A stretch of 64,000 nucleotides of DNA from Pedobacter sp. ok626 (GTDB taxonomy: Bacteria; Bacteroidota; Bacteroidia; Sphingobacteriales; Sphingobacteriaceae): contig NZ_FNEX01000016.1 of the NCBI RefSeq assembly GCF_900100435.1, forward strand, positions 1-64,000. Direction: 5' to 3'. The notes under the pieces were generated by a model, which did no database searches, was not told the origin of the DNA, and saw nothing but the letters and a program-made list of their open reading frames with translations. The position numbers and the translations under genes are program-made. Each line of letters opens with the position of its first letter. Position 1 is the first letter of the stretch. Positions 55,300 through 64,000 of this stretch are shown here, piece after piece.

Positions 55300-57339
55300 A
55301 CCGCCATAAAAATTACGTTTTGCAGCCGCATTAAAGTAACGGCCTCCTAAAGCATTGAGGTCGTTACCCAGGCTGTAATTCTCATTTAATAGATTGTCCG
55401 CCCCAGTAAATATCTCTACAGGAACGCGGCCAATGCGTAAGTTCTTATACCCAATCTTGACCTGCAAGAGATGATATTTTTTAGCATAAACTGTGTTGGC
55501 ATCATTTAATGGAATTTGCGAAGTAAAGTTGTGTTGCAAGAAAACATAACAAGCTTTCGGCAATTGTACATCAATACTACTTACGACCATGGTTTTTGGA
55601 ACACCTGTAAGGTCGTTTCCTGAAAAATCAATCGTTTTATCCTTGTACTTGTCAAACTTAAAATGACTTAAAGTATAAGCACTGCGAAGCTGTAAGCCCT
55701 GTATAAAGTTTGAAGCATTAACCGGAATTACCCAAAAAGCAACCGTACTTTCCAATCCCCATTGCCTGGTGCCGCCAGCATTGATAAAATATTCTGCATT
55801 ATTTTCATCTAACCGTCTTACAATTGCACTTTTTAGATTGTAGTAGAAACCGGCTACATCAATAAATAATCTATTGTTTAGCGTCTGATATTTTAGTCCA
55901 GTTTCGTAATTCCAACCATATTCCGGTTGTAAGTCTATATTAATTACATTATTTGATGCCCTGATTTCTGCCAGCGTAGGAGGGGAGTAGCCTTTACTTG
56001 CGGAAGCTCTTAACGATAATTGAGCGCTTGCAAGATAAGATAGTGCTGCCCTCGGCATTACCTGGATATCAAAGCTGTTTGTATTTTTGGGAATAGCCAG
56101 GGGAGCAATGCTTTCATAACCATATTTATACAAATTGGCACTGGCAGAAAGCTCAAATAGCCATTTGTCAAATAGATCTGCTGTGATATGAGCAAAGGCG
56201 AAATTAGATGCTGCCTTTAGCTTATCTGAAGCTTGCAATGTAGTTGGAAAACCAAGGTTATTAATATAATTATCAACATTTGTTGAGGTCTGCATACTTT
56301 CCACACCTAGATCGAATTTCCAGTTCAAATCAGTTCGTTTCTGTTCGTATTCGAGATAAGATCTAAGGCCAAGTGTAAACTCCTTGCGTTTCTCATAATT
56401 GGTAATAAATGGGTTTTTAAAGTCTGTATAGGAAGAAAAGACAGTCACTACGTGTTTAAGCTGCTCGTTGATCTGCCAGTTGTTAGCAAGACCTCCATAT
56501 AATGTATTGCTATAAATTCCAGCACTTTGTTGTATGGCGCTTTTTATAGCTCCTGCGGCAGGTCTTGATAACCTTGGGTTTTGCAGATATTGTTCTTCGG
56601 TTAATCCCCCGGGCGTATTGTAATGGAGGTCTGAATAAAATACAAATGCTTTTAATGCTGCATTTTTTGCATAATCCCATTTGTGGAAAGTCTGGAAGTA
56701 TTTCCGATCCATACCGCTGTGGTTGCGGTAGCCATCACTACGTTGATAAGATTGCGTTAGGTTAAAGCTATATTTATTAAACTGCTTGTTTAAAATTAAA
56801 TTCTCCCGGAAGAGGCCATAAGAACCTCCTTCAAGATTTAAATCTAAAGTTGTGCTATCTGGGACTGCGCCTCGAGGTTGGATTAATATTACCCCACCTG
56901 AGTTTGCGCCAAAGATGTTGCCATGTGGACCTTTTAAAATCTGTAAACTCTGCGCTGCGGATACATCCAATGCATTGAAATAGGTATTGCCACCGGCATC
57001 TGTTAAAGGGAAATCGTCAAAGTAGATTTTTACATTCCTCACACCGAAGGGCGAGCGCAATAAGCTCCCGCGAATAGAAAGACGGTAACTACCCGGCGAG
57101 CGTTCTTCCATCCGAACCCCGGATACGGTATTCATCGTAGAAACAAATGATGCGGAAGGTTGCTTATCCATGGCGGCCTGATCTATTAAACCAATTGAGC
57201 CTGTTGATCTTAATAGAGGTTGTGCCGAGAAATAAGGATGAATAACAACCTCATTTAGTTTTTTTGTGGTGTCTTGTTTCGTTTGTGCAATACCTAAATA
57301 ACTAAGCACTATCAAACAGCTTGTAAAAATTGCTTTCAT
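55279..57339 (-). CDS. TonB-dependent receptor
   Basis: The 686-residue outer membrane protein begins with a signal peptide (FTSCLIVLSYLGIAQ), then a TonB-box-like region (NEVVIHPY), a plug domain (MNTVSGVRMEERSPGSYRLSIRG; VKIYFDDFPLTDAGGN; LQILKGPHGNIFGANSGGVILI), and a 22-strand barrel with aromatic ends. The last residues form the final strand (FYGGLAVRLN). No carboxypeptidase-like leader domain is present, so it is not SusC-type. It resembles siderophore or metal receptors; the ligand is unknown. Confidence 0.92.
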   Translation of the reverse strand: MKAIFTSCLIVLSYLGIAQTKQDTTKKLNEVVIHPYFSAQPLLRSTGSIGLIDQAAMDKQPSASFVSTMNTVSGVRMEERSPGSYRLSIRGSLLRSPFGVRNVKIYFDDFPLTDAGGNTYFNALDVSAAQSLQILKGPHGNIFGANSGGVILIQPRGAVPDSTTLDLNLEGGSYGLFRENLILNKQFNKYSFNLTQSYQRSDGYRNHSGMDRKYFQTFHKWDYAKNAALKAFVFYSDLHYNTPGGLTEEQYLQNPRLSRPAAGAIKSAIQQSAGIYSNTLYGGLANNWQINEQLKHVVTVFSSYTDFKNPFITNYEKRKEFTLGLRSYLEYEQKRTDLNWKFDLGVESMQTSTNVDNYINNLGFPTTLQASDKLKAASNFAFAHITADLFDKWLFELSASANLYKYGYESIAPLAIPKNTNSFDIQVMPRAALSYLASAQLSLRASASKGYSPPTLAEIRASNNVINIDLQPEYGWNYETGLKYQTLNNRLFIDVAGFYYNLKSAIVRRLDENNAEYFINAGGTRQWGLESTVAFWVIPVNASNFIQGLQLRSAYTLSHFKFDKYKDKTIDFSGNDLTGVPKTMVVSSIDVQLPKACYVFLQHNFTSQIPLNDANTVYAKKYHLLQVKIGYKNLRIGRVPVEIFTGADNLLNENYSLGNDLNALGGRYFNAAAKRNFYGGLAVRLN

Positions 57340-57543
57340 CTACAGCAAAGCTAAAATTTAGAACGAACAATTTTAACTCCTAATTTGGCTATTTACGCTC
57401 CTAAATGTGCTATTTATCCTTGTGTTATGTAAACTTTTCTTATTTCCATCAGTTTATTCTATCTTTAGGCGATTTAATCAAGAGCTTGTTTATCATAAAC
57501 AAGCAGCTTTATTTTACATTCATATAATCGTATTTATAACAAT

Positions 57544-59763
57544 ATGTCAAACACATCAAAAATTATCTATACCAAGACAGATGAAGCGCCAATGTTGGCA
57601 ACCTATTCATTGCTACCAATTGTACAAGCTTTTACAGCATCAGCTGGTATTGACGTAGAAAGCAGGGATATTTCTTTAGCCGGAAGGATTTTAGCGAATT
57701 TTCCAGAGTTTTTAAAGGAGGACCAAAAAATTGGAGATGCATTGACGGAACTTGGCCAATTGGCAACTACGCCAGAGGCCAACATTATCAAATTACCTAA
57801 TATTTCTGCTTCTATTCCACAGTTGGTGGGCGCAATTACTGAATTGCAATCACAAGGGTTCGCACTTCCTAATTACCCGGATAATGCACAGACTGAAGAA
57901 GAAAAAGCAATCAAAGCAAAATATGCAAAGATCCTAGGTTCTGCTGTTAACCCGGTTTTACGTGAAGGTAACTCAGATCGTAGAGCGCCTAAAGCAGTTA
58001 AGAATTATGCGAAAGCAAATCCACATTCGATGGGCGCTTGGTCTGCAGATTCCAAAACTAAAGTAGAAAGCATGACTGAAGGTGATTTTTACGGATCGGA
58101 AAAATCTGTTACCGTAGCTGAACCTGCTCAGTTTAAAATAGAATTTGTAGATGCCAACGGTGCTGTTGTTGAATTAAAAGGATTAGCGCCGTTAAAAGCT
58201 GGTGAAGTAATTGACAGTTCAGTAATGAACCTTTCTGCATTGAAATCTTTTGTAGCAAAGGCTATTGAAGAGACAAAAGCAGCGGGGGTTTTACTTTCAG
58301 TGCATTTAAAAGCAACAATGATGAAAGTTTCTGACCCAATCATTTTTGGCGCTATCGTAGAAGTTTACTTTGCTGATGTTTTTGCTAAATACGCTGATTT
58401 ATTCAAAGAATTAAATATTGATACCCGTAATGGTTTAGGCGATGTTTATGCTAAAATTGCTGGTAACGCAAAAGAAGCAGAGGTAAAAGCTGCTATTGAT
58501 GCTGCCATTGCAAATGGCCCGGCATTGGCTATGGTAAATTCAGATAAAGGAATTACCAACCTGCATGTACCTTCTGACGTGATCGTTGATGCTTCAATGC
58601 CAGCAATGATTCGTACATCAGGTCAGATGTGGAATAAAGATAACAAACAAGAAGATACCATTGCTTTAATTCCAGATCGTTGCTATGCAGGTGTATATAC
58701 TGCTACAATTGAGGATTGTAAAGCGCATGGTGCCTTTGATGTAACTACAATGGGTTCTGTACCAAACGTAGGTTTAATGGCGCAAAAAGCAGAAGAATAT
58801 GGTTCTCATGATAAAACTTTCCAGGCTACTGCAAATGGTACCATCCGTGTAACGGATGCAAACGGTAATGTCTTCTTCGATCAAAAGGTTGAAAAAGGTG
58901 ACATCTTCCGTATGTGTCAAACTAAAGATGCTCCAATTCAGGACTGGGTTAAATTGGCAGTAAACAGAGCTCGTTTGTCAGCTACACCAGCAGTTTTCTG
59001 GTTAGATGAGAACAGAGCACATGATAGAGAAATTATTGCGAAAGTGAAAAAGTACCTGGCTGACCATGATACTTCAGGTTTAGACATCCGTATTTTATCA
59101 CCAGTTGAAGCAACTAAGTTTACATTAGATAGAATTCGTAAAGGTGAAGACACGATTTCGGTAACTGGTAACGTATTGCGTGATTATTTAACCGATTTGT
59201 TCCCAATTTTGGAATTAGGTACATCTGCAAAAATGCTATCTATTGTACCATTGATGAACGGTGGTGGTTTGTTTGAAACCGGAGCTGGTGGTTCTGCACC
59301 TAAGCATATTGAGCAATTCTTACACGAAGGTTACCTACGTTGGGATTCTCTAGGTGAGTTTTTGGCTTTAGCAGTTTCTTTAGAGCATTTAGGGCAAACT
59401 CAAAACAATGCAAAAGCCTTAGTATTGGCTGAAACATTAGATTTAGCAACGGAGAAATTCTTAGCGAATGATAAATCACCTGCTCGTAAAGTAGGTCAGA
59501 TTGACAATAGAGGTTCGCATTACTATTTGGCGATGTATTGGGCTCAAGGTTTAGCTGGACAGACTAAGGATGCAGAATTGCAGGCTAAGTTTGCACCACT
59601 TGCTAAAGTTTTGACTGAAAATGAAGCTAAGATTGTAGAAGAGTTAATCGGCGCACAAGGTAAGCCACAAAATATTGGTGGTTATTATCATCCAAATGAT
59701 GATTTAGCTTTTGCAGCAATGCGTCCAAGTAAAACGTTAAACACAGCTCTAGCAAGTTTATAA
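57544..59763 (+). CDS. Isocitrate dehydrogenase [NADP], monomeric type
   Basis: The 739-residue enzyme converts isocitrate to 2-oxoglutarate with NADP. The start (KIIYTKTDEAPMLATYSLLPIVQAFTASAGI) and the strings REGNSDRRAPKAVKNYAKANPHSMG, RTSGQMWNKDN, IPDRCYAGVYT and FETGAGGSAPKHIEQFLHEGYLRWDSLGEF are typical of the monomeric IDH-II family, about 740 residues. It acts in the same step of the TCA cycle as the two aconitases feed. It is monocistronic and ends with a strong terminator. Confidence 0.97.
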   Translation: MSNTSKIIYTKTDEAPMLATYSLLPIVQAFTASAGIDVESRDISLAGRILANFPEFLKEDQKIGDALTELGQLATTPEANIIKLPNISASIPQLVGAITELQSQGFALPNYPDNAQTEEEKAIKAKYAKILGSAVNPVLREGNSDRRAPKAVKNYAKANPHSMGAWSADSKTKVESMTEGDFYGSEKSVTVAEPAQFKIEFVDANGAVVELKGLAPLKAGEVIDSSVMNLSALKSFVAKAIEETKAAGVLLSVHLKATMMKVSDPIIFGAIVEVYFADVFAKYADLFKELNIDTRNGLGDVYAKIAGNAKEAEVKAAIDAAIANGPALAMVNSDKGITNLHVPSDVIVDASMPAMIRTSGQMWNKDNKQEDTIALIPDRCYAGVYTATIEDCKAHGAFDVTTMGSVPNVGLMAQKAEEYGSHDKTFQATANGTIRVTDANGNVFFDQKVEKGDIFRMCQTKDAPIQDWVKLAVNRARLSATPAVFWLDENRAHDREIIAKVKKYLADHDTSGLDIRILSPVEATKFTLDRIRKGEDTISVTGNVLRDYLTDLFPILELGTSAKMLSIVPLMNGGGLFETGAGGSAPKHIEQFLHEGYLRWDSLGEFLALAVSLEHLGQTQNNAKALVLAETLDLATEKFLANDKSPARKVGQIDNRGSHYYLAMYWAQGLAGQTKDAELQAKFAPLAKVLTENEAKIVEELIGAQGKPQNIGGYYHPNDDLAFAAMRPSKTLNTALASL

Positions 59764-59781
59764 GCAAAGCTTTGTGCTTGT

Positions 59782-59820
59782 AAAAATGGTCTGTATCATC
59801 ATGGTACAGACCATTTTTTT
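59782..59820 (+). terminator. Terminator of the isocitrate dehydrogenase gene
   Basis: AAAAATGGTCTGTA pairs with TACAGACCATTTTT, with seven Ts, 18 bp after the stop. Much of its sequence matches the terminator at 34941-34974. Confidence 0.92.
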
Positions 59821-59891
59821 GCCTGATAGTGCGAATAATTAAAAACATTTAGCTGTTTTTCTATGTTATATCGGTATAAAACCTAACCAAT

Positions 59892-60317
59892 ATGATGACG
59901 GGCGATAATGATCAGCAAGGTGGTGCTAAGCGCGCAATGGATAAGCTTCATCCAACAGATTTGGGTGAAACGAAGGACTTTAACAATTTGTCTTTTGATA
60001 AAGAACGGAATAGTTTCGAGTTTGATGTAAAAGGGAAAGATACGGATTACGATCATCCACTTCCTTATGATACTTCCGCGCCAAATGGTGAGGATAGTAT
60101 TTCAACTTACGATGAGTCGAATCCTTATATTGGATTGGAGTACGATAAAGAGGGGGAGATGAAAGAAAGGTTAGATGGTGCAGGAATGCGCATAGATGAT
60201 GGTGAGAGTGTTGTGATGGTGAGTCCTGAGGATGAAATACTGGCCCGTACGCCTGAAGATGACCGTGATGATCTGGATGAGGAGGGTTATCCCATCAACG
60301 ATAAACCAGGTAGGTAG
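59892..60317 (+). CDS. Acidic hydrophilic hypothetical protein
   Basis: The 141-residue protein is very acidic and low in hydrophobic residues (GKDTDYDHPLPYDTSAPNGEDSISTYDES; EDDRDDLDEEGYPINDK). It has no signal peptide and is probably largely disordered. I do not recognise a family. It ends one base before the dnaX stop of the opposite strand, so transcripts converge tightly. Confidence 0.65.
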   Translation: MMTGDNDQQGGAKRAMDKLHPTDLGETKDFNNLSFDKERNSFEFDVKGKDTDYDHPLPYDTSAPNGEDSISTYDESNPYIGLEYDKEGEMKERLDGAGMRIDDGESVVMVSPEDEILARTPEDDRDDLDEEGYPINDKPGR

Positions 60318-60318
60318 G

Positions 60319-62172
60319 TTATGGATTGACGTCGAGGTTAAACCTACGGCGCATTTCATCTAGCTTGGGGTTTTTCTCTACCAGGTATTGGTATTTTTCA
60401 ACACTGGTGTACAAACGGTTCACTACCTCTTTTACCACTTGCTTAGTTTTAATGATAATGCTAAAGTTTTTAAGTCTTGGCCTTAAAAAATTAAGTAGAT
60501 CTATCATTTCTTCCTGGAGTATACCTTCTTGCAGTTTATGCTCAATATGCACTAAAATTTCTTCCTGACTTACCAATATTGGTGGCGAGGTACTCATCAG
60601 GGTGTACACATTGATTCTGTTAGCCTGTTTTACGATGTTTACATACTCGTTCCAGTAAAATAGAAGTTGTTCATGTGTAAACGACTCACGGTCGCTACCA
60701 GAGATATATTTCGGTTCGTCATCAACAGCACCTTCTCCCTTTTTTTCTATGCCATTTAAAGACGGAATTAGCATTGCCGCATTATTTTGGGCAGGAGATG
60801 ATGGTTTAAGTACAATTTTGGCCGACGGTGCCGGTGCTTTCTTAGGAAGCGGAATACTTGCCGAGTGGGTAGCTACAGGTTTTGTTTCCATAACTGGTAT
60901 AGCCGGTGTTGCAGTTGCAGCAGGATTTTGTGGGGCTATAGGAATTGCAGTTGTTGGAGCTGTATTGGCTACTTGATTTGTTGCTGGCGCAGGCGCTGCA
61001 ACAGGACTTACATTAGTTTTTTTTTTAATCTGATCGTTGTCAGTTGCGTTGGTAAGCGGTTGGCTGGCTAGTTGAAGTACCGATGGAATGTGGCACATTT
61101 TAATTAAAGCCATCTCTACCTGTAGCCGCTGATTTTTACTGTTTTTGTAATTCAGATCGCACTGGTTGGCCAGATTTAAAGCGGTAAGGATAAACGATAC
61201 CGGTGTTTGCTGACTTTGACTGATGTATTTTTGTTTGATGTTTTCGCTAACCTCTAAAAGTTTAGTGGTCTGTGGGTCTTTGGCTACCAATAGATTGCGC
61301 ATGTGACTGGCTAATCCATTGATGAAGTTGTTCCCATCAAAACCATTGTTTAATATTTCATCAAACAAGATTAGGGTGTTGCTTACATCTGCAGCTGTAA
61401 GGTATTGGGTAAGCTTAAAATAATAATCGTAATCAAGTATATTAAGGTTGTCGATTACCGATTTATAAGTTAGGTTTTTATTGGTATAACTTACAATCTG
61501 ATCAAACATAGATAGGGCATCCCTTAGTCCACCATCGGCTTTTTGAGCAATGATGTGTAGACCGTCGGCTTCTACGGCTATGTTTTCGCGTTGTGCGATT
61601 TTATTTAAATGGTTTGATATATCATCTACCTGGATCCTGTTGAAATCAAAGATCTGGCATCGTGACAATATAGTAGGCAGTATTTTGTGCTTTTCTGTGG
61701 TAGCTAATATAAATATAGCATAAGAAGGTGGCTCTTCAAGCGTTTTTAGGAACGCATTGAAGGCATTTGCTGATAGCATGTGCACCTCATCAATGATATA
61801 GATTTTATATTTTCCGGCTTGTGGCGGTATGCGTACCTGATCAATAAGGCTTCTGATGTCATCCACAGAGTTATTCGATGCGGCATCGAGCTCATGAAAA
61901 TTAAAAGAATGGCCGGTTTGAAATGAAACGCAGGAATCGCAAGTGCCACAGGCTTCCTGCTCGGGAGTTAAATTGGTACAGTTAATTGTTTTGGCGAGGA
62001 TACGTGCGCAGGTAGTTTTACCTACACCTCTTGGCCCGCAAAATAAAAAGGCCTGTGCCAGTTGGTTGTTTTTTATAGCATTTTTTAGCGTACCTGTAAT
62101 GTGCTGCTGTCCAACAACGGTTTCAAACGTTGCCGGGCGGTATTTACGGGCTGATACTATAAAATTCTCCAT
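60319..62172 (-). CDS. dnaX: DNA polymerase III subunit gamma/tau
   Basis: From ATG at 62170-62172 the product has 617 residues. Walker A is GPRGVGKT at 46-53; the zinc cysteines are C65, C75, C78 and C81; DEVHML and the SRC sensor are present, so the clamp-loader AAA domains are intact. They end near residue 380. Then a run of ten adenines encodes KKK (383-385), a Pro/Ala-rich linker of about 100 residues follows, and a tau-specific C-terminal domain ends in RRRFNLDVNP. In both alternative frames a stop lies within three codons of the run, so slippage would give a protein of about 386 residues, as in Thermus. A longer frame to 62244 is not a plausible start. Confidence 0.95.
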   Translation of the reverse strand: MENFIVSARKYRPATFETVVGQQHITGTLKNAIKNNQLAQAFLFCGPRGVGKTTCARILAKTINCTNLTPEQEACGTCDSCVSFQTGHSFNFHELDAASNNSVDDIRSLIDQVRIPPQAGKYKIYIIDEVHMLSANAFNAFLKTLEEPPSYAIFILATTEKHKILPTILSRCQIFDFNRIQVDDISNHLNKIAQRENIAVEADGLHIIAQKADGGLRDALSMFDQIVSYTNKNLTYKSVIDNLNILDYDYYFKLTQYLTAADVSNTLILFDEILNNGFDGNNFINGLASHMRNLLVAKDPQTTKLLEVSENIKQKYISQSQQTPVSFILTALNLANQCDLNYKNSKNQRLQVEMALIKMCHIPSVLQLASQPLTNATDNDQIKKKTNVSPVAAPAPATNQVANTAPTTAIPIAPQNPAATATPAIPVMETKPVATHSASIPLPKKAPAPSAKIVLKPSSPAQNNAAMLIPSLNGIEKKGEGAVDDEPKYISGSDRESFTHEQLLFYWNEYVNIVKQANRINVYTLMSTSPPILVSQEEILVHIEHKLQEGILQEEMIDLLNFLRPRLKNFSIIIKTKQVVKEVVNRLYTSVEKYQYLVEKNPKLDEMRRRFNLDVNP

Positions 62173-62277
62173 TTCGTCCACGAAAATAGGAATTTTTGTT
62201 GAGGTTGGAATACTGGAAGTCTTGAATGTTGAAAAAATCACCAAAGAAGGGCGTTGATAAGCAGATTGAAATATTTT

Positions 62278-63165
62278 TTATTTAAAAACTGCTGTTAGCT
62301 CTTTTCTATATTGCGAGGCGCTTTTTCCGGTGAATTCTTTAAATACCTTATTAAAGTGACTGAAATTATTAAAGCCGCTTTCGTAGCTGATGTTTGCTAC
62401 ACTGATTTGTTTTTCAGCCAAAAGTTTAGAGGCATGTACAACCCGATATTCATTTACAAACTGTGTAAATGTTTTTTTTGTGATTTTCTTAAAATACCGG
62501 CAGAAGGAAGGGACGGTCATGCTAGACATTTCTGCAATAGCCATCAAATTAATCTCTTCCTGAAAATGATCTTTAACATAGTTAAATACCATATTAATTC
62601 TGTCATTGTCCTGGATTTGCATTTCCATTGAAAATCCAGCAGCATTTAAAATTTTATAATCGGTAGCGTTCTCCAGCTCTTTTAAAACACTTAATAAGGT
62701 TAAAAGTCTTTCAAAAGGCTCTTGCTCGTCCATAAGTTCAATTTTGTGGCCTACGGCATCTTTTGTTTTTTGTCCAAAAGCAATACCACCCTTCGCCTTA
62801 TTAAATAGGTCGGATATACATTTCGTTTCCTGGAGACCTAAAAAGTCTTTTCCAAGAAAGTCATCTTTCATTTGTATAACGGTTTCGTTTTTATTTCCGG
62901 TATTGGTGTCGGTGAAACCGCAATGGGGTAGATTACTGCCAATCAGTATTAAATCACCCTCGGTATAATAAGAGATATGGCTTCCGATTTGTCGTTTCCC
63001 TGCACCGCCATTTACAAAAACCATTTCAATTTCGGGATGGTAGTGCCATACATGTGCTTTGTTGTTGTCGTTTTCTATGTATTTCGAATAATAGAATGAA
63101 CTCCCGAAAGTGGGCTCAATAACTTCAAATCCTGGCTTTATATTTTTCCTGTTTTGCACGATCAA
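62278..63165 (-). CDS. AraC-family transcriptional regulator
   Basis: The 295-residue protein has an N-terminal cupin-like sensor (HVWHYHPEIEMVFVNGG; GDLILIGSNLPHCGF) and a C-terminal double helix-turn-helix (INLMAIAEMSSMTVPSFCRYFKKITKKTFTQFVNEYR and ISYESGFNNFSHFNKVFKEFTGKSASQYRKEL). No ATG is available near the start: the frame opens with TTG at 63165 or GTG at 63159. The family usually regulates sugar use. No clear target is next to it; a divergent exported protein starts 159 bp away. Confidence 0.93.
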   Translation of the reverse strand: MIVQNRKNIKPGFEVIEPTFGSSFYYSKYIENDNNKAHVWHYHPEIEMVFVNGGAGKRQIGSHISYYTEGDLILIGSNLPHCGFTDTNTGNKNETVIQMKDDFLGKDFLGLQETKCISDLFNKAKGGIAFGQKTKDAVGHKIELMDEQEPFERLLTLLSVLKELENATDYKILNAAGFSMEMQIQDNDRINMVFNYVKDHFQEEINLMAIAEMSSMTVPSFCRYFKKITKKTFTQFVNEYRVVHASKLLAEKQISVANISYESGFNNFSHFNKVFKEFTGKSASQYRKELTAVFK

Positions 63166-63323
63166 AAATACTTAAAAAATCATATTTATTGTTTTTTGTC
63201 CGAAAGATACTGAAGTGCGGTTAATATAGCATAGATATCAGTGAATATGGAATAAATTTCTCATTAAAATGCGATGTAAATTTGGAGTATAAAATAATTG
63301 TTAACCTTTTAAACAATTTTATC

Positions 63324-63917
63324 ATGAAAAATTTATTAAAAATCAGTCTAATAGCAGTTTCCTTATTCTTTTCTGCTAGCTTATATGCAAGTGAAGGCTC
63401 ATTTGTGTTGAAAGTTAAAGGGGTAAATGAAAAATCAGTTACTTTTTATATAGATGAAGCTCAAATTGTTGATGTTTCGATTTATGGAGCAGAAAATGAG
63501 GTTCTATATGAGAAAAGAATAAAGGCAAAACGCGGATCTACTAAAACTTATGACTTGAGTTCTTTCCCTGACGGAAATTATACATTTAAAATAACGACAG
63601 AATCGAATTCAACTGAATATCAACTTTCGATTGTGGAAGGTAAAACTATCGTATCTAATCCTATGATTACAGAAAAGTTTAAGCCGGTTTTAACTAAGGA
63701 AGATGAATTGATCACGTTGAATTTGGAAAATGCACCTAAGGGACCAATTGCGGTTCGAATTGTGAACGAATACAACGATGAATTATATAACGAAATTTTT
63801 GAAGGTGAGTCGGCCTTTACTAAAAGATTTAATGTGGCCAGGGTAGGTTTAGGTGATCTGACTTTTTTGATCAAATCTGAAAATCAAGAATTTACCAAAG
63901 TGGTGCAAATTCGTTAA
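63324..63917 (+). CDS. Exported beta-rich hypothetical protein
   Basis: From ATG at 63324 the precursor is 197 residues. A signal peptide ends near SLYASEG. The mature part has two similar beta-rich halves, each with V-I-Y/N-E-L strands: QIVDVSIYGAENEVLYEKRIKAKRGSTKTYDLSSFPDGNYTFKI and PIAVRIVNEYNDELYNEIFEGESAFTKRFNVARVGLGDLTFLI. The pattern is like the small Ig-like or T9SS-tail-type modules of Bacteroidota, but no typical secretion tail is evident. The function is unknown. Confidence 0.8.
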   Translation: MKNLLKISLIAVSLFFSASLYASEGSFVLKVKGVNEKSVTFYIDEAQIVDVSIYGAENEVLYEKRIKAKRGSTKTYDLSSFPDGNYTFKITTESNSTEYQLSIVEGKTIVSNPMITEKFKPVLTKEDELITLNLENAPKGPIAVRIVNEYNDELYNEIFEGESAFTKRFNVARVGLGDLTFLIKSENQEFTKVVQIR

Positions 63918-63940
63918 TTAGATTAGTTTTTTATGTTTAG

Positions 63941-63976
63941 AAGAGGTTGTCTCAAAAGGGCAAGCTCTTTTTTTTT
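63941..63976 (+). terminator. Terminator at the right end
   Basis: AAGAG-G-TTG pairs with CAA-G-CTCTT, leaving one G-G mismatch, and eight or more Ts follow. It ends the exported-protein gene, 25 bp after the stop. Confidence 0.55.
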
Positions 63977-64000
63977 GTAAAAAGAATTGGGTGGGACTGG

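Noticed and set aside
57407..57658. 83-residue plus-strand frame before the isocitrate dehydrogenase
   Set aside because: It overlaps the real gene start, is rich in Phe, Leu and His and shows no family pattern; it is leader DNA.
1..64000. CRISPR array
   Set aside because: No run of regularly spaced direct repeats and no cas-like gene was seen.
1..64000. Intact tRNA, rRNA or tmRNA genes
   Set aside because: No cloverleaf or rRNA-like block was recognised; only the short tRNA-like end at 1311-1337 was found.

Overview
The window looks like chromosomal DNA of a Bacteroidota bacterium, most probably Sphingobacteriaceae (Pedobacter-like). The evidence is AT-rich intergenic DNA, promoters of the Bacteroidota type (TTTG, then TAnnTTTG), and family content: DUF4293, FecR/DUF4974, a TonB receptor with a short plug leader, DUF6428 in an ars operon, cysteine-rich CWC protein, monomeric isocitrate dehydrogenase, and N-carbamoylputrescine amidase with agmatine deiminase. 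The genus is an inference; no rRNA gene or intact tRNA gene was seen.

Region 1-3550 is a decayed accessory patch. It holds the start of an unknown gene, a truncated DUF1016/YhcG-type gene, a 187-bp MITE-like element with 17-bp terminal inverted repeats and an 8-bp target duplication, a Crp/Fnr pseudogene, a possible tRNA-Ser 3-prime remnant, a HEPN-type protein gene, and a set of interleaved inverted repeats. The MITE sits in the loop of what would have been a terminator hairpin.

From 3550 onward the gene order is mostly housekeeping. 4033-9269: two adjacent aconitases of different type (mitochondrial-type and AcnB), each with its own terminator and an upstream dyad. 9499-14421: polysaccharide deacetylase, TolC plus MacA-like adaptor without a transporter, GpsA, small secreted protein. 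14497-19563: RGG-tailed DEAD-box helicase, DUF4293 protein, TruA and an MsbA-like ABC exporter. 19707-22155: four-gene arsenic operon (arsR, DUF6428, arsC, acr3) with two matching dyad operators. 22332-23564: a stand-alone NUMOD4/NUMOD1 protein with a degenerate HNH core. 23989-27910: periplasmic-binding-like protein without signal peptide, TMEM175 channel, SucD, MsrB, RlpA.

28289-34924: class Ia ribonucleotide reductase (NrdB, NrdA), CWC protein, agmatine-to-putrescine enzymes AguB and AguA, FabG. 34977-41214: YafK-like transpeptidase, VWA membrane protein, TRIC channel, DivIC/FtsB-like protein, enolase, aquaporin. 41306-46189: ABC-2 exporter coupled to CarA, then PanB and an RluA-type synthase. 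46313-54648: small lipoproteins, an orphan FecR, an overlapping pair of uncharacterised envelope proteins, SDR, HPP, ThuA and zinc-ribbon proteins. 54868-63917: SSB, TonB receptor, monomeric IDH, acidic protein, DnaX, AraC regulator, exported beta-rich protein.

The most notable signals are: a ten-adenine run in dnaX right after the clamp-loader domains, with stops in both alternative frames (predicted gamma production by slippage); the MITE in a terminator loop beside a tRNA-like 3-prime end; the interleaved inverted repeats upstream of the HEPN gene; the paired ars operators; the degenerate NUMOD protein; and the overlapping unknown envelope pair at 48665-51959. All names are from reading the sequence; no database search was run.
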